A DNA stretch of 64,000 nucleotides from Terasakiella sp. SH-1 (GCF_004564135.1 NZ_CP038255.1:2343501-2407500); one strand, 5' to 3'; numbered from the stretch's first letter, positions 1-9,188 are shown. The notes: generated by a model not told the origin, from the letters alone. A program made the numbers and translations.

Positions 1-196
1 TGTTGTGGGAGACACCAGAACCATTGGGCGCGACGATATCCAACAAAGGGGTGTCGTTAATGGTGGTGCTTACACTGGCTGTGGGCATGCTTGGGTCCAC
101 TGTGATGGTCGCGCTTTGGGCCTGAACCATATTGGGCTGGAGCGCAATGGTGAGGCTCAGCGTCCAGCAGAGCGTTTTTTTAAGCAGCTGTTTCAT
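1..196 (-). CDS. Two-partner secretion exoprotein (TpsA, filamentous-haemagglutinin type), N-terminal fragment
   Basis: The minus strand from an ATG at 196 stays open for 65 codons to the window edge, so only the N-terminus is present. It begins with a signal peptide (MKQLLKK, a hydrophobic run, then a cleavage-like QAQS). The segment PLLDIVAPNGSGVSHN follows, which matches the opening of the TPS domain of haemagglutinin/haemolysin exoproteins. The ATG shares one base with the stop of the upstream TpsB gene (TAATG), so the two are probably translationally coupled. In this family the exoprotein crosses the outer membrane through its TpsB partner. What the passenger does (adhesin, cytolysin or other) cannot be told from 65 residues. 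Confidence 0.85.
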   Translation of the reverse strand, partial: MKQLLKKTLCWTLSLTIALQPNMVQAQSATITVDPSMPTASVSTTINDTPLLDIVAPNGSGVSHN

Positions 197-1938
197 TAAA
201 AACCAAGCTCCGCCTTAAGGTAAACTTCATGATGGCGCTCATCCAAATGAGCAGGGGACCGGATCGGTCGGGCATAGGTGCCAGACAGATTAAACATGCC
301 ACCCGATGTTTTGAGCCCAATGGCATAACCGGACAGCACGCCGCGCTCGGTGCTGTCTTTGGCATCATTTTCCAACGCACCCATATCAAAGCCAATGAAG
401 GGGGCAAAGGTACCGAACAATTTATCGGGGATGTCATAGCCCGTTTTCGGCAAGGCCCAGCTCAGGGTGTTTTGCAGATAAAGACCTTGATCCCCGCCCA
501 GAGTGCTTTCCTTAAAACCGCGCACGGAACTTTCCCCGCCAATGGAGATTTGATCGGCCCCATAAAGGGTCATGGGGCTCCATTGCGCATGGGCATTCCC
601 TGTGTAAGTGAGCTTTTGCCCAAACACATCAAAGGGCTTGTAATAGCTCAGGTCCAGTTCACTTTTTAAAAACTGGGCACGGGGTGTGGCCGGATTGGTG
701 ATGCCTTCATCTTCTGCCGCCCATAAGGCGCGGATGCCTTTTTCCATGGTCAGCTTGGCAGAGGCGATCCCGCCCCAGAGCTTATCTTCATGACCCAAAG
801 TCCAGCCGATGGAGGTCAGGCGGTAAGAGGAACTATCGAGCTTGTCTTCACCAATAAAGCTGGCAGCAGTATGTTGGCGTAGGAAGAGAGAGCTGTTGGT
901 TTTACTTTCTTTATTGCGGTGAACCACCACATCCACTTCGCCTTTGTGGGTGCGCGAATAGCCGGAACTGATATAGCTTGCCGCTGTGCCATTGATCTTG
1001 CTGGCATGATCATAAAAACTGTGGGAACTCGACAGGGTCCAATAGCCAAGGGGCACGGACCAGAAGCCGGAAAGGGATCGACTATGTTGCGGATCGCCCG
1101 CCTTGGTGTCTTTGGACCAGCTGAAAGACAGGTAATCATTGATCCCGAGCAGATCATCAATGCCAAGACTGCCTGTGGCCTGTTGCACGCCCGTGGCGAT
1201 CTTGCCGGAATTATCAAATCCCATAGTCACATGCCAAGGCTTGGACGACTGGTTTTCAATCTTAACCATGGTCGCGCCTTGGCGGCTCCCCGGTTCCAGC
1301 TTCATTTTGGCATTATTGGATTTAAGGCGATTGATCTGGTCCAGCCCTTGCTCGATATCGCGCAAGTTCAGCGGGCGATCTAAGGTGCCGGGAAAGGCGG
1401 TTTTTAGACGCCAATTCTTGCGTGATTTGTCATCATGGAGCTCATAACCTTCCACAAACCCTTCAACGATAGTGAGCTCTAGTGACCCATCGGCAATATC
1501 TTGTGGCGGGACAAAGCCGCGCGTGGTGACATAGCCTTTATCCGTATAAAGATTGGTGATGGAACGCAGCAGTTCATCAACTTGGGCAAGGGTAATACAG
1601 CGTGATAAATACGGCGCAAGCAGGCGGGCCTTTTCAATATTGCTCAGCAGGGTTGAACCCTTAAGCTCAATTGACTCGCTTTGAAAACAGGTTTGACCAT
1701 CGGGCAGCTCAGGAAGCTCCGGTTCAGGTGTAACCACAGGTTTCTTCTTGCCGAGCGATTTGTTCTTCATCTCGATCAAACGACGCAGGGTCTCATTGCG
1801 CCGCTGGATTTCATTTTGCTGCTGCTCAATCTTGTTGAGATCGTTCTGTGGAATAGCCTGAGCATGGGTCTCTTGTGTCAGACACAGTCCCCCAATCCCG
1901 AGGCCCAATAGCCCCAGCTTCTTCCCTATTCCCCTCAT
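196..1938 (-). CDS. Two-partner secretion outer-membrane transporter (TpsB, ShlB/FhaC/HecB family)
   Basis: 580 aa, the usual length for this family. The order is a signal peptide ending in THAQA, a coiled Q/N/E-rich linker (about 30-60), a POTRA-type domain beginning near CFQSESIELKG, and then a C-terminal beta-barrel rich in alternating aromatic strands that ends in Phe (AELGF), as outer-membrane barrels do. The barrel contains SIGGESSVRGF, close to the conserved strand of haemolysin activators. Its gene precedes and overlaps the exoprotein gene, the normal tpsB-tpsA order. Its inferred job is export of that exoprotein to the cell surface. Confidence 0.92.
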   Translation of the reverse strand: MRGIGKKLGLLGLGIGGLCLTQETHAQAIPQNDLNKIEQQQNEIQRRNETLRRLIEMKNKSLGKKKPVVTPEPELPELPDGQTCFQSESIELKGSTLLSNIEKARLLAPYLSRCITLAQVDELLRSITNLYTDKGYVTTRGFVPPQDIADGSLELTIVEGFVEGYELHDDKSRKNWRLKTAFPGTLDRPLNLRDIEQGLDQINRLKSNNAKMKLEPGSRQGATMVKIENQSSKPWHVTMGFDNSGKIATGVQQATGSLGIDDLLGINDYLSFSWSKDTKAGDPQHSRSLSGFWSVPLGYWTLSSSHSFYDHASKINGTAASYISSGYSRTHKGEVDVVVHRNKESKTNSSLFLRQHTAASFIGEDKLDSSSYRLTSIGWTLGHEDKLWGGIASAKLTMEKGIRALWAAEDEGITNPATPRAQFLKSELDLSYYKPFDVFGQKLTYTGNAHAQWSPMTLYGADQISIGGESSVRGFKESTLGGDQGLYLQNTLSWALPKTGYDIPDKLFGTFAPFIGFDMGALENDAKDSTERGVLSGYAIGLKTSGGMFNLSGTYARPIRSPAHLDERHHEVYLKAELGF

Positions 1939-2189
1939 CTACGATCTCATGTTTTAGTTGATTTATTGATCAGAAGCCGAACATAAGGGAAGGGCGATAC
2001 TCCTTAGAAGGGAAATCGCAAAAAATGCGACAAAATCCTGTAAAAACCGCAAAAAGGGCAAAAGTCATTCTAAACAGACTCACCCAGAGTAAGTCCGATA
2101 CACAAAAAATTATGCAATCTCAAATTTAATTAAAATACAATCTAAGGGAATCGGACAGGATTGAGGGATTCATGGAAATGCGTAAGGAA

Positions 2190-2602
2190 CTTACACATAA
2201 AGGGGAGGAGAATAGTAATTTGAAGGTCTGAAAGGCCGTAAGTTTTAATATGTGTAAGAGCCTAAAAATCAGCGAGCCTGTGAAAAAAGTACAGAAGGTT
2301 TGTGCAATAAGAGAAAGTCTGCGCGGCGAAGGATGATGTTCTCTAAGTTATTGAATTAATTGAAAAATACATATGGCGTTTATCCATATTTTCAAGCCGC
2401 ACAGCCATTAGCTAAGTTATTGAAAATAAAAGGCTATTTAATTTCAATTGTGTAAATGTGTAAGAAAATGTGTAAGTTTCACACATTTTCCAAGCGTCGT
2501 GCTTTGTACCATGATTTTTCCATACCATCGACCCGCTAATTTCATTTTTTCGTGTGGGTTCTATTTCCCAGCAGAATTTTTTCCTTCCAAGCTATGTGTA
2601 AG
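2190..2602. repeat. Cluster of ATGTGTAAG nonamers
   Basis: Exact copies of ATGTGTAAG lie at 2249-2257, 2456-2464, 2468-2476 and 2594-2602, with one in reverse orientation at 2190-2198 (CTTACACAT). A near copy (TTGTGTAAATG) starts at 2448. Two copies are 12 bases apart, about one helical turn. A related GTGTGTAAG lies just upstream of the integrase gene at 16432-16440. The arrangement suggests protein binding sites, for example regulator sites for tpsB or arm-type sites of the integrase. Neither role is shown. Confidence 0.6.
2465..2489. promoter_or_regulatory. Perfect 9-bp inverted repeat, operator-like
   Basis: AAAATGTGT (2465-2473) is separated by 7 bases from its exact reverse complement ACACATTTT (2481-2489). 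The left arm includes most of one ATGTGTAAG repeat. No T-run follows, so an operator is more likely than a terminator. Confidence 0.4.
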
Positions 2603-2666
2603 GATTTTCAAAAATACTTTTAAAAATCAAGTTGTTATCTATGCTATTGTTACGAGTGTTATGGCA

Positions 2667-3503
2667 TTAGCGGACGACAAATAGTGAAATCATTACGAAA
2701 GAAATGATGTAAAGCAGGTTTGAAATCACCATAGCTTGGGCGACTTCTTCTTTTATTTCCTCTTTGGAAAGCACCATAGAAAATGAGGAGGTGGGGAGGA
2801 TGAAAAAGACAAGCACAGAGAGCCAGATTTCAGAATGGAGCCAATAGAGCAGGGCAATTGGAAGAAATATCGGAAATCTGACGAATAGCATTTTCCCGAG
2901 GTGCTGGAAAACCGTTTTTGAAAAGTTAGTAAATGACAGAGCAGAGCCCAATTGAAAACTAATCCCGATTTTCACGACCAAGCCAATTCCGGCAATGATG
3001 AGCTCGTCAATATACGCGCCAGCTTCAAAATAATTTAGAGTGAAAGCCGTTGAGATGAGGGCAACTAAAACTCCTATTCTCGTGAGGTTTTCTCGGTTGA
3101 TTTGGTGGTGCTGGCAGGCGGGATAGACGATAGCAAGGCTTAGAAAATTAAAAAGATCAGCGATTAAAAATCCGGGCAATAAGTGCGGGGAAGTCGTTGA
3201 AAGTAAAAGCACCCCGCGGTTGCCGCCACCGTATGTGCCATATGAGAAATATGCGCTTGAAAGTTTTTTATATCTTGCCCCAAGCAAGGTTGGGAGGCAT
3301 TGGATTAAAAATCCCGCTATAGCCAGCCAGAGCCAACCGGATAGGCCATAATCAAAACTGACCGTGGTGATAGAAACGAAAATAAAAGCGTAGAGAAGGT
3401 AAACGTTTAAGCGACTGACTACACTGACGATTTCTTTTCTTTTGCGGAGAAAATAACCCAAAGCAAAAAAACAGCCCACTAACAGAAGATTTGTGGTTTC
3501 CAT
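2667..3503 (-). CDS. Polytopic membrane transporter, AEC (auxin efflux carrier)-like
   Basis: 278 aa and almost entirely hydrophobic, with about eight to nine predicted membrane spans. The N-terminal helix followed by RKRKE, the mid-protein glycine-rich YGGGNRG and the C-terminal helix pattern resemble the bile acid/auxin-efflux carrier superfamily. No signature motif is strong enough to name a substrate. It sits 2 bases after the HTH gene on the same strand, so the two probably form one transcript. Base composition is more AT-rich than the chromosomal genes further right, in keeping with acquired DNA. Confidence 0.55.
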   Translation of the reverse strand: METTNLLLVGCFFALGYFLRKRKEIVSVVSRLNVYLLYAFIFVSITTVSFDYGLSGWLWLAIAGFLIQCLPTLLGARYKKLSSAYFSYGTYGGGNRGVLLLSTTSPHLLPGFLIADLFNFLSLAIVYPACQHHQINRENLTRIGVLVALISTAFTLNYFEAGAYIDELIIAGIGLVVKIGISFQLGSALSFTNFSKTVFQHLGKMLFVRFPIFLPIALLYWLHSEIWLSVLVFFILPTSSFSMVLSKEEIKEEVAQAMVISNLLYIISFVMISLFVVR

Positions 3504-3505
3504 AT

Positions 3506-4669
3506 TTATTTCTCTTCTGTTGGGAAGCTGGGAAATGTTCTCATTACATGTGGGTGGTCACTATTTTCAAGTGGGGCACTTAGGAATTGGCTTATTTGTT
3601 CTCGTTTTTCAGCTTCTGAAATACCATATTCCTGCAATTTTCGATCTAAGTTGCTAAATGGTTCTTTCGATTTGTTTTGAAGGGCATGAGGTCTTGACTT
3701 CATAAGAATTGTCCGTCGGCTTACCAGAATATATTCCCCTTCATCAATATCGTGAAGGGTTGGGGTTGCCATATGATGACCATGCAAGGGGCCATCATCA
3801 AAGAATTTTACATGGAATGACGAAAAGTTATATTCTCCAGTAAGGTTATTGTCATGCCAAATTATATGCAGGATATTTGCTTTCTTATGTAAAAAAACAT
3901 ATCCAATTAAGTATGTCGTGTCGCCGGGGCGACGGGCTATAATATAGTCGCTTTTAGGGTCTTTTGAGAATGTGACGATAGTTGTTTTTACAACAGGTCC
4001 GGACTCTCGAATAGTGCCTTTGTTAGCCCAAACGTTAATCATATACCACGGGCTACTACAGAGCCACTTGCTAATGTAATCAGTTGCTTCAATATCGTCA
4101 TTTGCGGGACGAAAATTTAAACTTGAGGAGGACGGTGTCTCAAGGCTTCCTTTAAATTGTGGAAACTGAAGAGTTAGCTGCTGTTTAGTGAGTTTGTATT
4201 TTTCTGCAATTATATTAAGGTCAGGTTCACAGGTACCACCAAGCCATCCTTGCACGACATCAAGCTTATCAGTCATGTCTAAGGTTTTTGCAAAGTCCGC
4301 AACATCATGATCATGTATCTCTAAAAGATAGTGAATGTTTTGCCTTATGTAATCTTGCCGGAAATTTATAAATCTTTTCTCGAGCATTTCTTTAAAAGAT
4401 TGGTCTTCTAAAATTAGATCGCTGATCGTTATGGGGTTGTGAGTTAAGTAAGTGTGATTATAGATTTTTAGATATTCTTCAATTTTTGATTTTGGAATTT
4501 TTGCATCGCCACTAATCCATCGAGAAACGCTGCTACTCGTGCGTTTAAAGGCTGTTGAGATGTCTTTATGTGTCATCCCATGTTTTAAAACACCCTGTAA
4601 CAAAAGAGGCCATCGCGATTTAATTTTTTCGATTTGCTTTGGGTTGAGGGCTTTTAGAGTCTTTTGCAT
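3506..4669 (-). CDS. HTH-domain protein of unknown function
   Basis: 387 aa. Residues about 25-70 form a Cro/C1-like helix-turn-helix (GMTHKDISTAFKRTSSSVSRW), a DNA-binding segment that normally recognises an operator. The rest is not recognised: a middle helical part and a C-terminal mostly beta region with charged and aromatic residues. It lies upstream of the transporter gene with only 2 bases between them. A regulator-transporter pair or a defence-type gene are both possible, and nothing in the sequence decides between them. The 5' flank (4670-4900) is very AT-rich. Confidence 0.5.
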   Translation of the reverse strand: MQKTLKALNPKQIEKIKSRWPLLLQGVLKHGMTHKDISTAFKRTSSSVSRWISGDAKIPKSKIEEYLKIYNHTYLTHNPITISDLILEDQSFKEMLEKRFINFRQDYIRQNIHYLLEIHDHDVADFAKTLDMTDKLDVVQGWLGGTCEPDLNIIAEKYKLTKQQLTLQFPQFKGSLETPSSSSLNFRPANDDIEATDYISKWLCSSPWYMINVWANKGTIRESGPVVKTTIVTFSKDPKSDYIIARRPGDTTYLIGYVFLHKKANILHIIWHDNNLTGEYNFSSFHVKFFDDGPLHGHHMATPTLHDIDEGEYILVSRRTILMKSRPHALQNKSKEPFSNLDRKLQEYGISEAEKREQISQFLSAPLENSDHPHVMRTFPSFPTEEK

Positions 4670-4948
4670 TTTTTTATCACCTTTTCAGGTTTCATCTTTG
4701 AAAGAATCTGAGTTGCGATTTAATTCCGAAGATCGAAAACGGAATTGCATAATTGGGTTGTTTTTTCAAAAATGCAACGAGTTTTTATGATTTTTCTAGA
4801 TTTTTTGCGTAATTTTCTTTTCTATTTTTGAAAAAGTTTTGCGCATTAAATTAATATGTGAAATCTAGCAAAGGGTGTTGACAGTGAATTTCTTTGATGA
4901 CACGCTGCATGTGTGTTCAGGGAAACTTGTACAATCGGAATTAGCCTA

Positions 4949-5010
4949 GGGGCTCGTTTCTTTATCTGTATAGAGAAATAGAGCCCCTGACATTTCCTGG
5001 ATGTCAGGGG
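4949..5010 (+). promoter_or_regulatory. Two overlapping stem-loops (leader or structured RNA)
   Basis: GGGGCTC (4949-4955) pairs with GAGCCCC (4981-4987), and the second arm overlaps the start of CCCCTGACAT (4984-4993), which pairs perfectly with ATGTCAGGGG (5001-5010). The CCCC at 4984-4987 is needed by both stems, so full pairing of both is mutually exclusive. This is the geometry of an attenuator or switch. The first gene of the following cluster starts about 195 bases downstream, at 5206. The rest of the gap 4670-5205 holds no gene I can support. Confidence 0.45.
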
Positions 5011-5205
5011 CGAAACCGATAGTAGTAGAAACCATAGGTGGTCATTCCATCGGCTCCAGCGGGGTAAACCCGCCAGAGATATTATAATGAAAGCGCCTCG
5101 CCAAAGGCAAATTCACTGTCTTCTTTCTTACGGAAGAAATCCTGCTTTGTCAAAACAAAGTGGGGCCGATGGTTTGACCTCCTTCAAAGCCAAGGAGGTA
5201 ATTCT

Positions 5206-5556
5206 ATGGCTAATGATGTTAGATCAAGCTCAGAGCTCGATAGTTTTAGAGCGTCTGTGGCCTCAGAAAACCCACTCATTTCTAAAGCAAAAGCTGCTCT
5301 GCCTGTGAGCAAAGCGGATATGGTGATGATTGCGGCTGAGTATTTGCCCGTTCTTTCGGAAGAAGAGGCCGAACTCAATAGGTCTTGTGACGCAATTTTA
5401 GCTGAAATTGAATTGCTTGAAAATGAACTCCTGCAAGTCGGCATAGGTCTAGGTTGTTTTACGGAGGAGGAGCTTAATCCTTCTCCTGCGCCAAAGCCTG
5501 ATTTGCCCCGAGCGACTTTTAGTGTCGTTGAGATGATCAAGGAGGCGGCGCAATGA
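5206..5556 (+). CDS. Small hypothetical protein, first gene of accessory cluster
   Basis: 116 aa, with an excellent ribosome binding site (AAGGAGG, about 7 bases before the ATG). The product is acidic and mostly helical, with a Glu/Leu-rich segment near residues 50-85 that could form a coiled coil. I see no signal peptide or membrane span and do not recognise a family. Its stop overlaps the ATG of the next gene (ATGA), so the two are translationally coupled. The company of VirD4-like and partition genes suggests an element-borne function. Confidence 0.65.
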   Translation: MANDVRSSSELDSFRASVASENPLISKAKAALPVSKADMVMIAAEYLPVLSEEEAELNRSCDAILAEIELLENELLQVGIGLGCFTEEELNPSPAPKPDLPRATFSVVEMIKEAAQ

Positions 5557-6596
5557 CACCAGTTTCAAAAGAAGCGGCTATCGGGAAGGTTCTTCAACTT
5601 GCCAAAAAGAACATCACAAGTCTTTCAGATCAAGCTTGGGTTTTGAGCATCTCGGTAGTGTTTTTTGTGATTGCCTTTCTTGGCGAGTTCATTTTACCTT
5701 TCAAGTTTTTTCTTGAGCAAGCAAAGGATGCTCACGGGCAATATACACTTGTTGATCTTCTTGAAGTGATCGTAAAAACATTCACACTGTATTCGCCTGC
5801 TTTTCTGACGAAAATATCAATCGATTTGATAATCGAATCTTTTAAATCAAAGCCCACAAATCAGAGTGTTTTTCGGGCTAAGCAACCAGTGCGCCTTATA
5901 ACTGGTGTCGTTCTGCTCGTTTTCTCTATCCATGTTTCAATTGCAATCGGTCATGCGATTGTGACGCCAACGGTTTATTCAATGGTTGAGGAGCATGTGG
6001 AAAAGCTTGAGGACGGGCCAATTGCCGATCAGTCAGTAGAAATCTCGAATATTCCAGCATTCAGTATTTGGGGAATGCAATATTCTTTCCCCCGAACGGC
6101 AGGGGAATTTTTAAATCCAGACACTCTAACAAGCCAAGCTATGTGGTTGGCATACCTTCCCTTAACTTGCGCCTTTGTAATGACGTTTGTGTATTACCGC
6201 ATTTCAAAGGCACTAAGGCGCCGCCGCGAATATCAAGACTGGCTAATCGCAAAGCAAAAAATTGAAAAACTTGGCGCTTTACGCATCAAGTTGGCGGAGA
6301 AAAAAGCAACGTTACAAAAACTTCAAGAAAACCGTTTAGCAAGGTTGCAAGCTCATTGTGCCAAAGTCTTGTCAGGTTATGACGAAGCTTTGAATGCAAT
6401 GCTGGCACTTGATAGCCAACGAGCGGCATTTTTGGACCCCAATTATCAGGAAAGCATCAAGGATGGACAATCTCTTCATTGTCAGGTGCCATTTATTAAC
6501 CTTGATGAAGGCCTTCGAGAGAGGCTTTTAGAAGCAAAAAAATCAGTGGAAACAATTGAGCTTCCTTCATCTCTAAGCCTGCAGTCCGCCCTTTAG
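5553..6596 (+). CDS. Membrane protein with cytoplasmic coiled coil, unknown function
   Basis: 347 aa. Hydrophobic segments lie near residues 25-45, 85-100, 115-140 and 205-225. The last is followed by a strongly basic stretch (SKALRRRREYQDW) and a long Lys/Leu-rich helix (about 235-290) that should form a coiled coil in the cytoplasm. It overlaps the preceding gene by 4 bases and is 17 bases from the next. Its position before a VirD4-like gene is compatible with a membrane partner of a transfer machine, but no conjugation family could be assigned. Confidence 0.6.
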   Translation: MTPVSKEAAIGKVLQLAKKNITSLSDQAWVLSISVVFFVIAFLGEFILPFKFFLEQAKDAHGQYTLVDLLEVIVKTFTLYSPAFLTKISIDLIIESFKSKPTNQSVFRAKQPVRLITGVVLLVFSIHVSIAIGHAIVTPTVYSMVEEHVEKLEDGPIADQSVEISNIPAFSIWGMQYSFPRTAGEFLNPDTLTSQAMWLAYLPLTCAFVMTFVYYRISKALRRRREYQDWLIAKQKIEKLGALRIKLAEKKATLQKLQENRLARLQAHCAKVLSGYDEALNAMLALDSQRAAFLDPNYQESIKDGQSLHCQVPFINLDEGLRERLLEAKKSVETIELPSSLSLQSAL

Positions 6597-6613
6597 AATA
6601 AGGAAAATTTGAA

Positions 6614-7942
6614 ATGCAAAAAATTGTTTACATGAGCCTTGTTATTCTGTGCGCAATCTATACGGGTTCTTCTGAGGCATATGAAATTAAAAAGAACCTT
6701 GTCGTAGGGGTGGATATTAGTGATGACAGCGCGATCTTTACCAATCCTCAATTTATTCAGAAAGCCAGCAAGTATATTCGGAGTAAGGTAGAGAAATTAC
6801 CGACGATCTCGAAAGTTCATGCCGTAACCTTTGGTGCCTGCGCGGGGTATTTGGAGAGTAGGGGCTATGACGTCAAAAGGGTCGCCCCTTTGGACCCGCA
6901 ATCACCTTATAGGTTTAATCCGCTTCATAGAGCTAGGACTTATGAGGAACTTATGTCTTTGGGACAAACTTTGATTAAAGTGCCAGATGGGAATAACCGT
7001 GTGTTTTCTCTAGCAGCAATCAATACTCTGGCTTGTTTTTCTCGTGCACTCCATTCATTTAGTCCTGAGCACGCTGGCTTAGATGAAATTTTACACTTGG
7101 CACGTCGGGCTCAATTTTCCGAAAAAGAAGTTACTGATTTGATTTTACAAGTTGATGATCAAGCCGTCCAAGACAGCTGGTTATCAATCGTTAAAGATGC
7201 AAGTAAAGGTGGAGTGTTAAATGGCTCAATGAGTGAGTTGCAGCTTGCCTTAACCCTTTTTAACGACCCGGTGATTTGTCAAAATACAACAAATGACAAT
7301 TTGGGTGAATTTCCGACTTTGCGCAAAAAGAAAACTGCAATTTTCCTTGAATTGAATGAAAAATCAGCAGAGACGCATGGTATGACATATCTTGCCCCCT
7401 TCTTCTCTCAGGTGTTCGACAGTTTACTGTCTGACAAAAATTCAGAATTGGGGCTGAATGTGAAATTGTATTTAGACGAAGCCGCACATTTTTTACCACA
7501 CATTTCATCTGCTGCAATGGCGTACGCAACGTTACGTAGAAGGAATGTTTCGATCATGACTTGTCTGCAATCCTTGGCGCAGGCAGAAGATATTCCAAAG
7601 TATCAAACAATTCTTGATAACTGTTGGGTGAAAAATTTTCTAAACATTAATAATCCCAAGTCTCTTTCTCAAATTTCTCAATTGATGGGGCTTACTGAAA
7701 AAGAAGAAGGTGGGAGGATTATTCAGCGTGAACTTATGTCGGCGGCTGAAATAGCAAAGATGAAAAACGGGAGTGCTATTTGTTTGATCAATGGTCTAAA
7801 TCCAATCTTTATTGATGGTTTGAATGGTTTTTTCGATGATGAAACACTGTCTAAAAGAGCGCATTTGCCCGTCTATTCCAACAACAGCTCTCAGATTGTA
7901 ACAATGTCGCCACGTTTATTAAGCCCAAAAATGGAGACATGA
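6614..7942 (+). CDS. Chimeric secreted-vWA-like / VirD4-like protein lacking a Walker A motif
   Basis: 442 aa. The N-terminus has a signal peptide (about 1-22) and then VGVDISDDS and VHAVTFGA, which resemble the first strands and metal site of a von Willebrand A domain. From about residue 75 (GYLESRGYDVKRVAPLDP, then RFNPL) it matches the VirD4/TraG coupling ATPase after its P-loop. The Walker B strand (LYLDEAAH), RRRNVSIMTCLQSLAQ and ISQLMGLT follow in the normal order. The ATP-binding P-loop is missing because the vWA-like part occupies its place. The likely origin is a deletion that fused two genes, leaving an inactive protein, but a deliberate fusion cannot be excluded. The frame is intact. 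Confidence 0.6.
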   Translation: MQKIVYMSLVILCAIYTGSSEAYEIKKNLVVGVDISDDSAIFTNPQFIQKASKYIRSKVEKLPTISKVHAVTFGACAGYLESRGYDVKRVAPLDPQSPYRFNPLHRARTYEELMSLGQTLIKVPDGNNRVFSLAAINTLACFSRALHSFSPEHAGLDEILHLARRAQFSEKEVTDLILQVDDQAVQDSWLSIVKDASKGGVLNGSMSELQLALTLFNDPVICQNTTNDNLGEFPTLRKKKTAIFLELNEKSAETHGMTYLAPFFSQVFDSLLSDKNSELGLNVKLYLDEAAHFLPHISSAAMAYATLRRRNVSIMTCLQSLAQAEDIPKYQTILDNCWVKNFLNINNPKSLSQISQLMGLTEKEEGGRIIQRELMSAAEIAKMKNGSAICLINGLNPIFIDGLNGFFDDETLSKRAHLPVYSNNSSQIVTMSPRLLSPKMET

Positions 7943-8169
7943 TGTGTTGAGAAGTTTTTTACGACTTGGGGTAACGATTGAGGACGTGCAAGGGACCGTC
8001 AAGCACGCCAGTCTCCAAACAACCCGAATGTATGATAAACGGCGGTTTTCCCATGATCGTAGTGCTTGTTTACGAGTATGCTATTAATCAAAAAAATAGT
8101 ATTCCTTACCTGTTTAATGTATCTTTATTTTTTAGATATTAGGATTTCTCGTAAAAAACGGGCAAGCGA

Positions 8170-9093
8170 ATGAAAAGATATTTCACTATATTCTTTCTAG
8201 TTTTCTTTATCAGCGTGAAAGCCAGTGCCCACGACTGTACTTATGAAGATGAGAAATATGCTAAATCTCGATATTATTCCCTTCAAGAATCTCTAGATTT
8301 TGCCGAAAAAATCAAAATAATGGTGAGAGGGAAAGACCTTAGAGGCATATTTAACCTTGCGGACGGAGAACTTTATTGGGGACCTAGACGCGCCTTCGCT
8401 CTTTCAAAAAAGTTTGAAGAAATTTTTAGTGATAAGTGGGTTGAAGAAGTATTAGAGGCCCCCCTGCCATGTAGTAGTTATCCCAAATATGAAGCGTTTC
8501 CATTAGGAGGTATTTGGTACAAAAGACATTATGAGAGTAACAAATGGTATATTTGGGTTATCTCAGGAGCCTTAGAAGAAGAACTTGGAGCCCCGATTGG
8601 CTGGAAGGTTGACGGTAGTTTAATCAGTCGAAATTGCTTTGCCACAGAATGGTTGTCAGGAGATAATTTCGAATTGATTGCAGAAGAGCTAGGTCTTTCA
8701 AAGAATGTAAACTTTTCTGAGAACGTTGGTTTCTATTTAGGCAGGACACCAAGCTCATTTGAGAAAATGGCAAGCCTAATTATTCCTGTAAAGGAATGCC
8801 AAATGCAAGGTGAATACGAGGTGCGCGATGGTGCAATTTTTGTGGAGAACACTGTATATAAAGTGCTTGTAGAACTCTCAAAAGAGAGGTGTCAGAAACT
8901 GGTTCCCCATCTATGGGCTTCGTGTGAAAAAGCATATCTAGTTCAAGTTGCAGATGCTGGAGGCTCCTGGGGATATTGGTATGATCATGGAATATACGGA
9001 TTATTTGATATTCGAAATCAAGGAAAGAGTATTATTCCTTTGAAGTTTTTCAATTCTCAAAATGAAGGGCTGAATTTTGTTTTTGAAAATTGA
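8170..9093 (+). CDS. Secreted protein of unknown function
   Basis: 307 aa, beginning with a clear signal peptide (MKRYFTIFFLVFFISVKASA). The mature part is rich in Trp, Tyr and Glu and has several cysteines that could form periplasmic disulphides. I recognise no domain. It stands alone: 227 bases separate it from the chimeric gene and 134 from parA. Base use is AT-rich like the 2.6-9 kb block and unlike the GC-richer plasmid genes to its right, so it may have a separate origin from them. Confidence 0.6.
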   Translation: MKRYFTIFFLVFFISVKASAHDCTYEDEKYAKSRYYSLQESLDFAEKIKIMVRGKDLRGIFNLADGELYWGPRRAFALSKKFEEIFSDKWVEEVLEAPLPCSSYPKYEAFPLGGIWYKRHYESNKWYIWVISGALEEELGAPIGWKVDGSLISRNCFATEWLSGDNFELIAEELGLSKNVNFSENVGFYLGRTPSSFEKMASLIIPVKECQMQGEYEVRDGAIFVENTVYKVLVELSKERCQKLVPHLWASCEKAYLVQVADAGGSWGYWYDHGIYGLFDIRNQGKSIIPLKFFNSQNEGLNFVFEN

Positions 9094-9188
9094 TGTATTA
9101 GGAAGCGGAAGAAATCTATAATTATTGATTTTCTATATCAACCTCAAAACCATAACTACCGAAAAACCGTAATTATCAGTCTACTATA

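Larger units (their letters stand above)
1939..2666. other. Repeat-rich AT-rich intergenic region upstream of tpsB
   Basis: I found no convincing gene in this 728-base stretch. It contains several copies of the nonamer ATGTGTAAG (listed separately), a 13-base direct repeat CTAAGTTATTGAA at 2343-2355 and 2412-2424, and a palindrome at 2465-2489. The tpsB promoter must lie at its left end. A 78-codon open frame on the plus strand (2448-2684) runs through the repeats without a ribosome binding site and was not accepted. Confidence 0.6.

Noticed and set aside
2387-2400. ATTTTCAAGCCGC, a 12-of-13 match to the tRNA-Phe anticodon region, as a left attachment site
   Set aside because: Too short to be convincing after looking through the whole tRNA for any match; mentioned only as a weak lead.
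2448-2684. 78-codon open frame across the ATGTGTAAG repeats
   Set aside because: No ribosome binding site; Phe/Cys-rich translation of AT-rich repeats.
4949-5010. Retron non-coding RNA
   Set aside because: No reverse transcriptase gene is present in the window.
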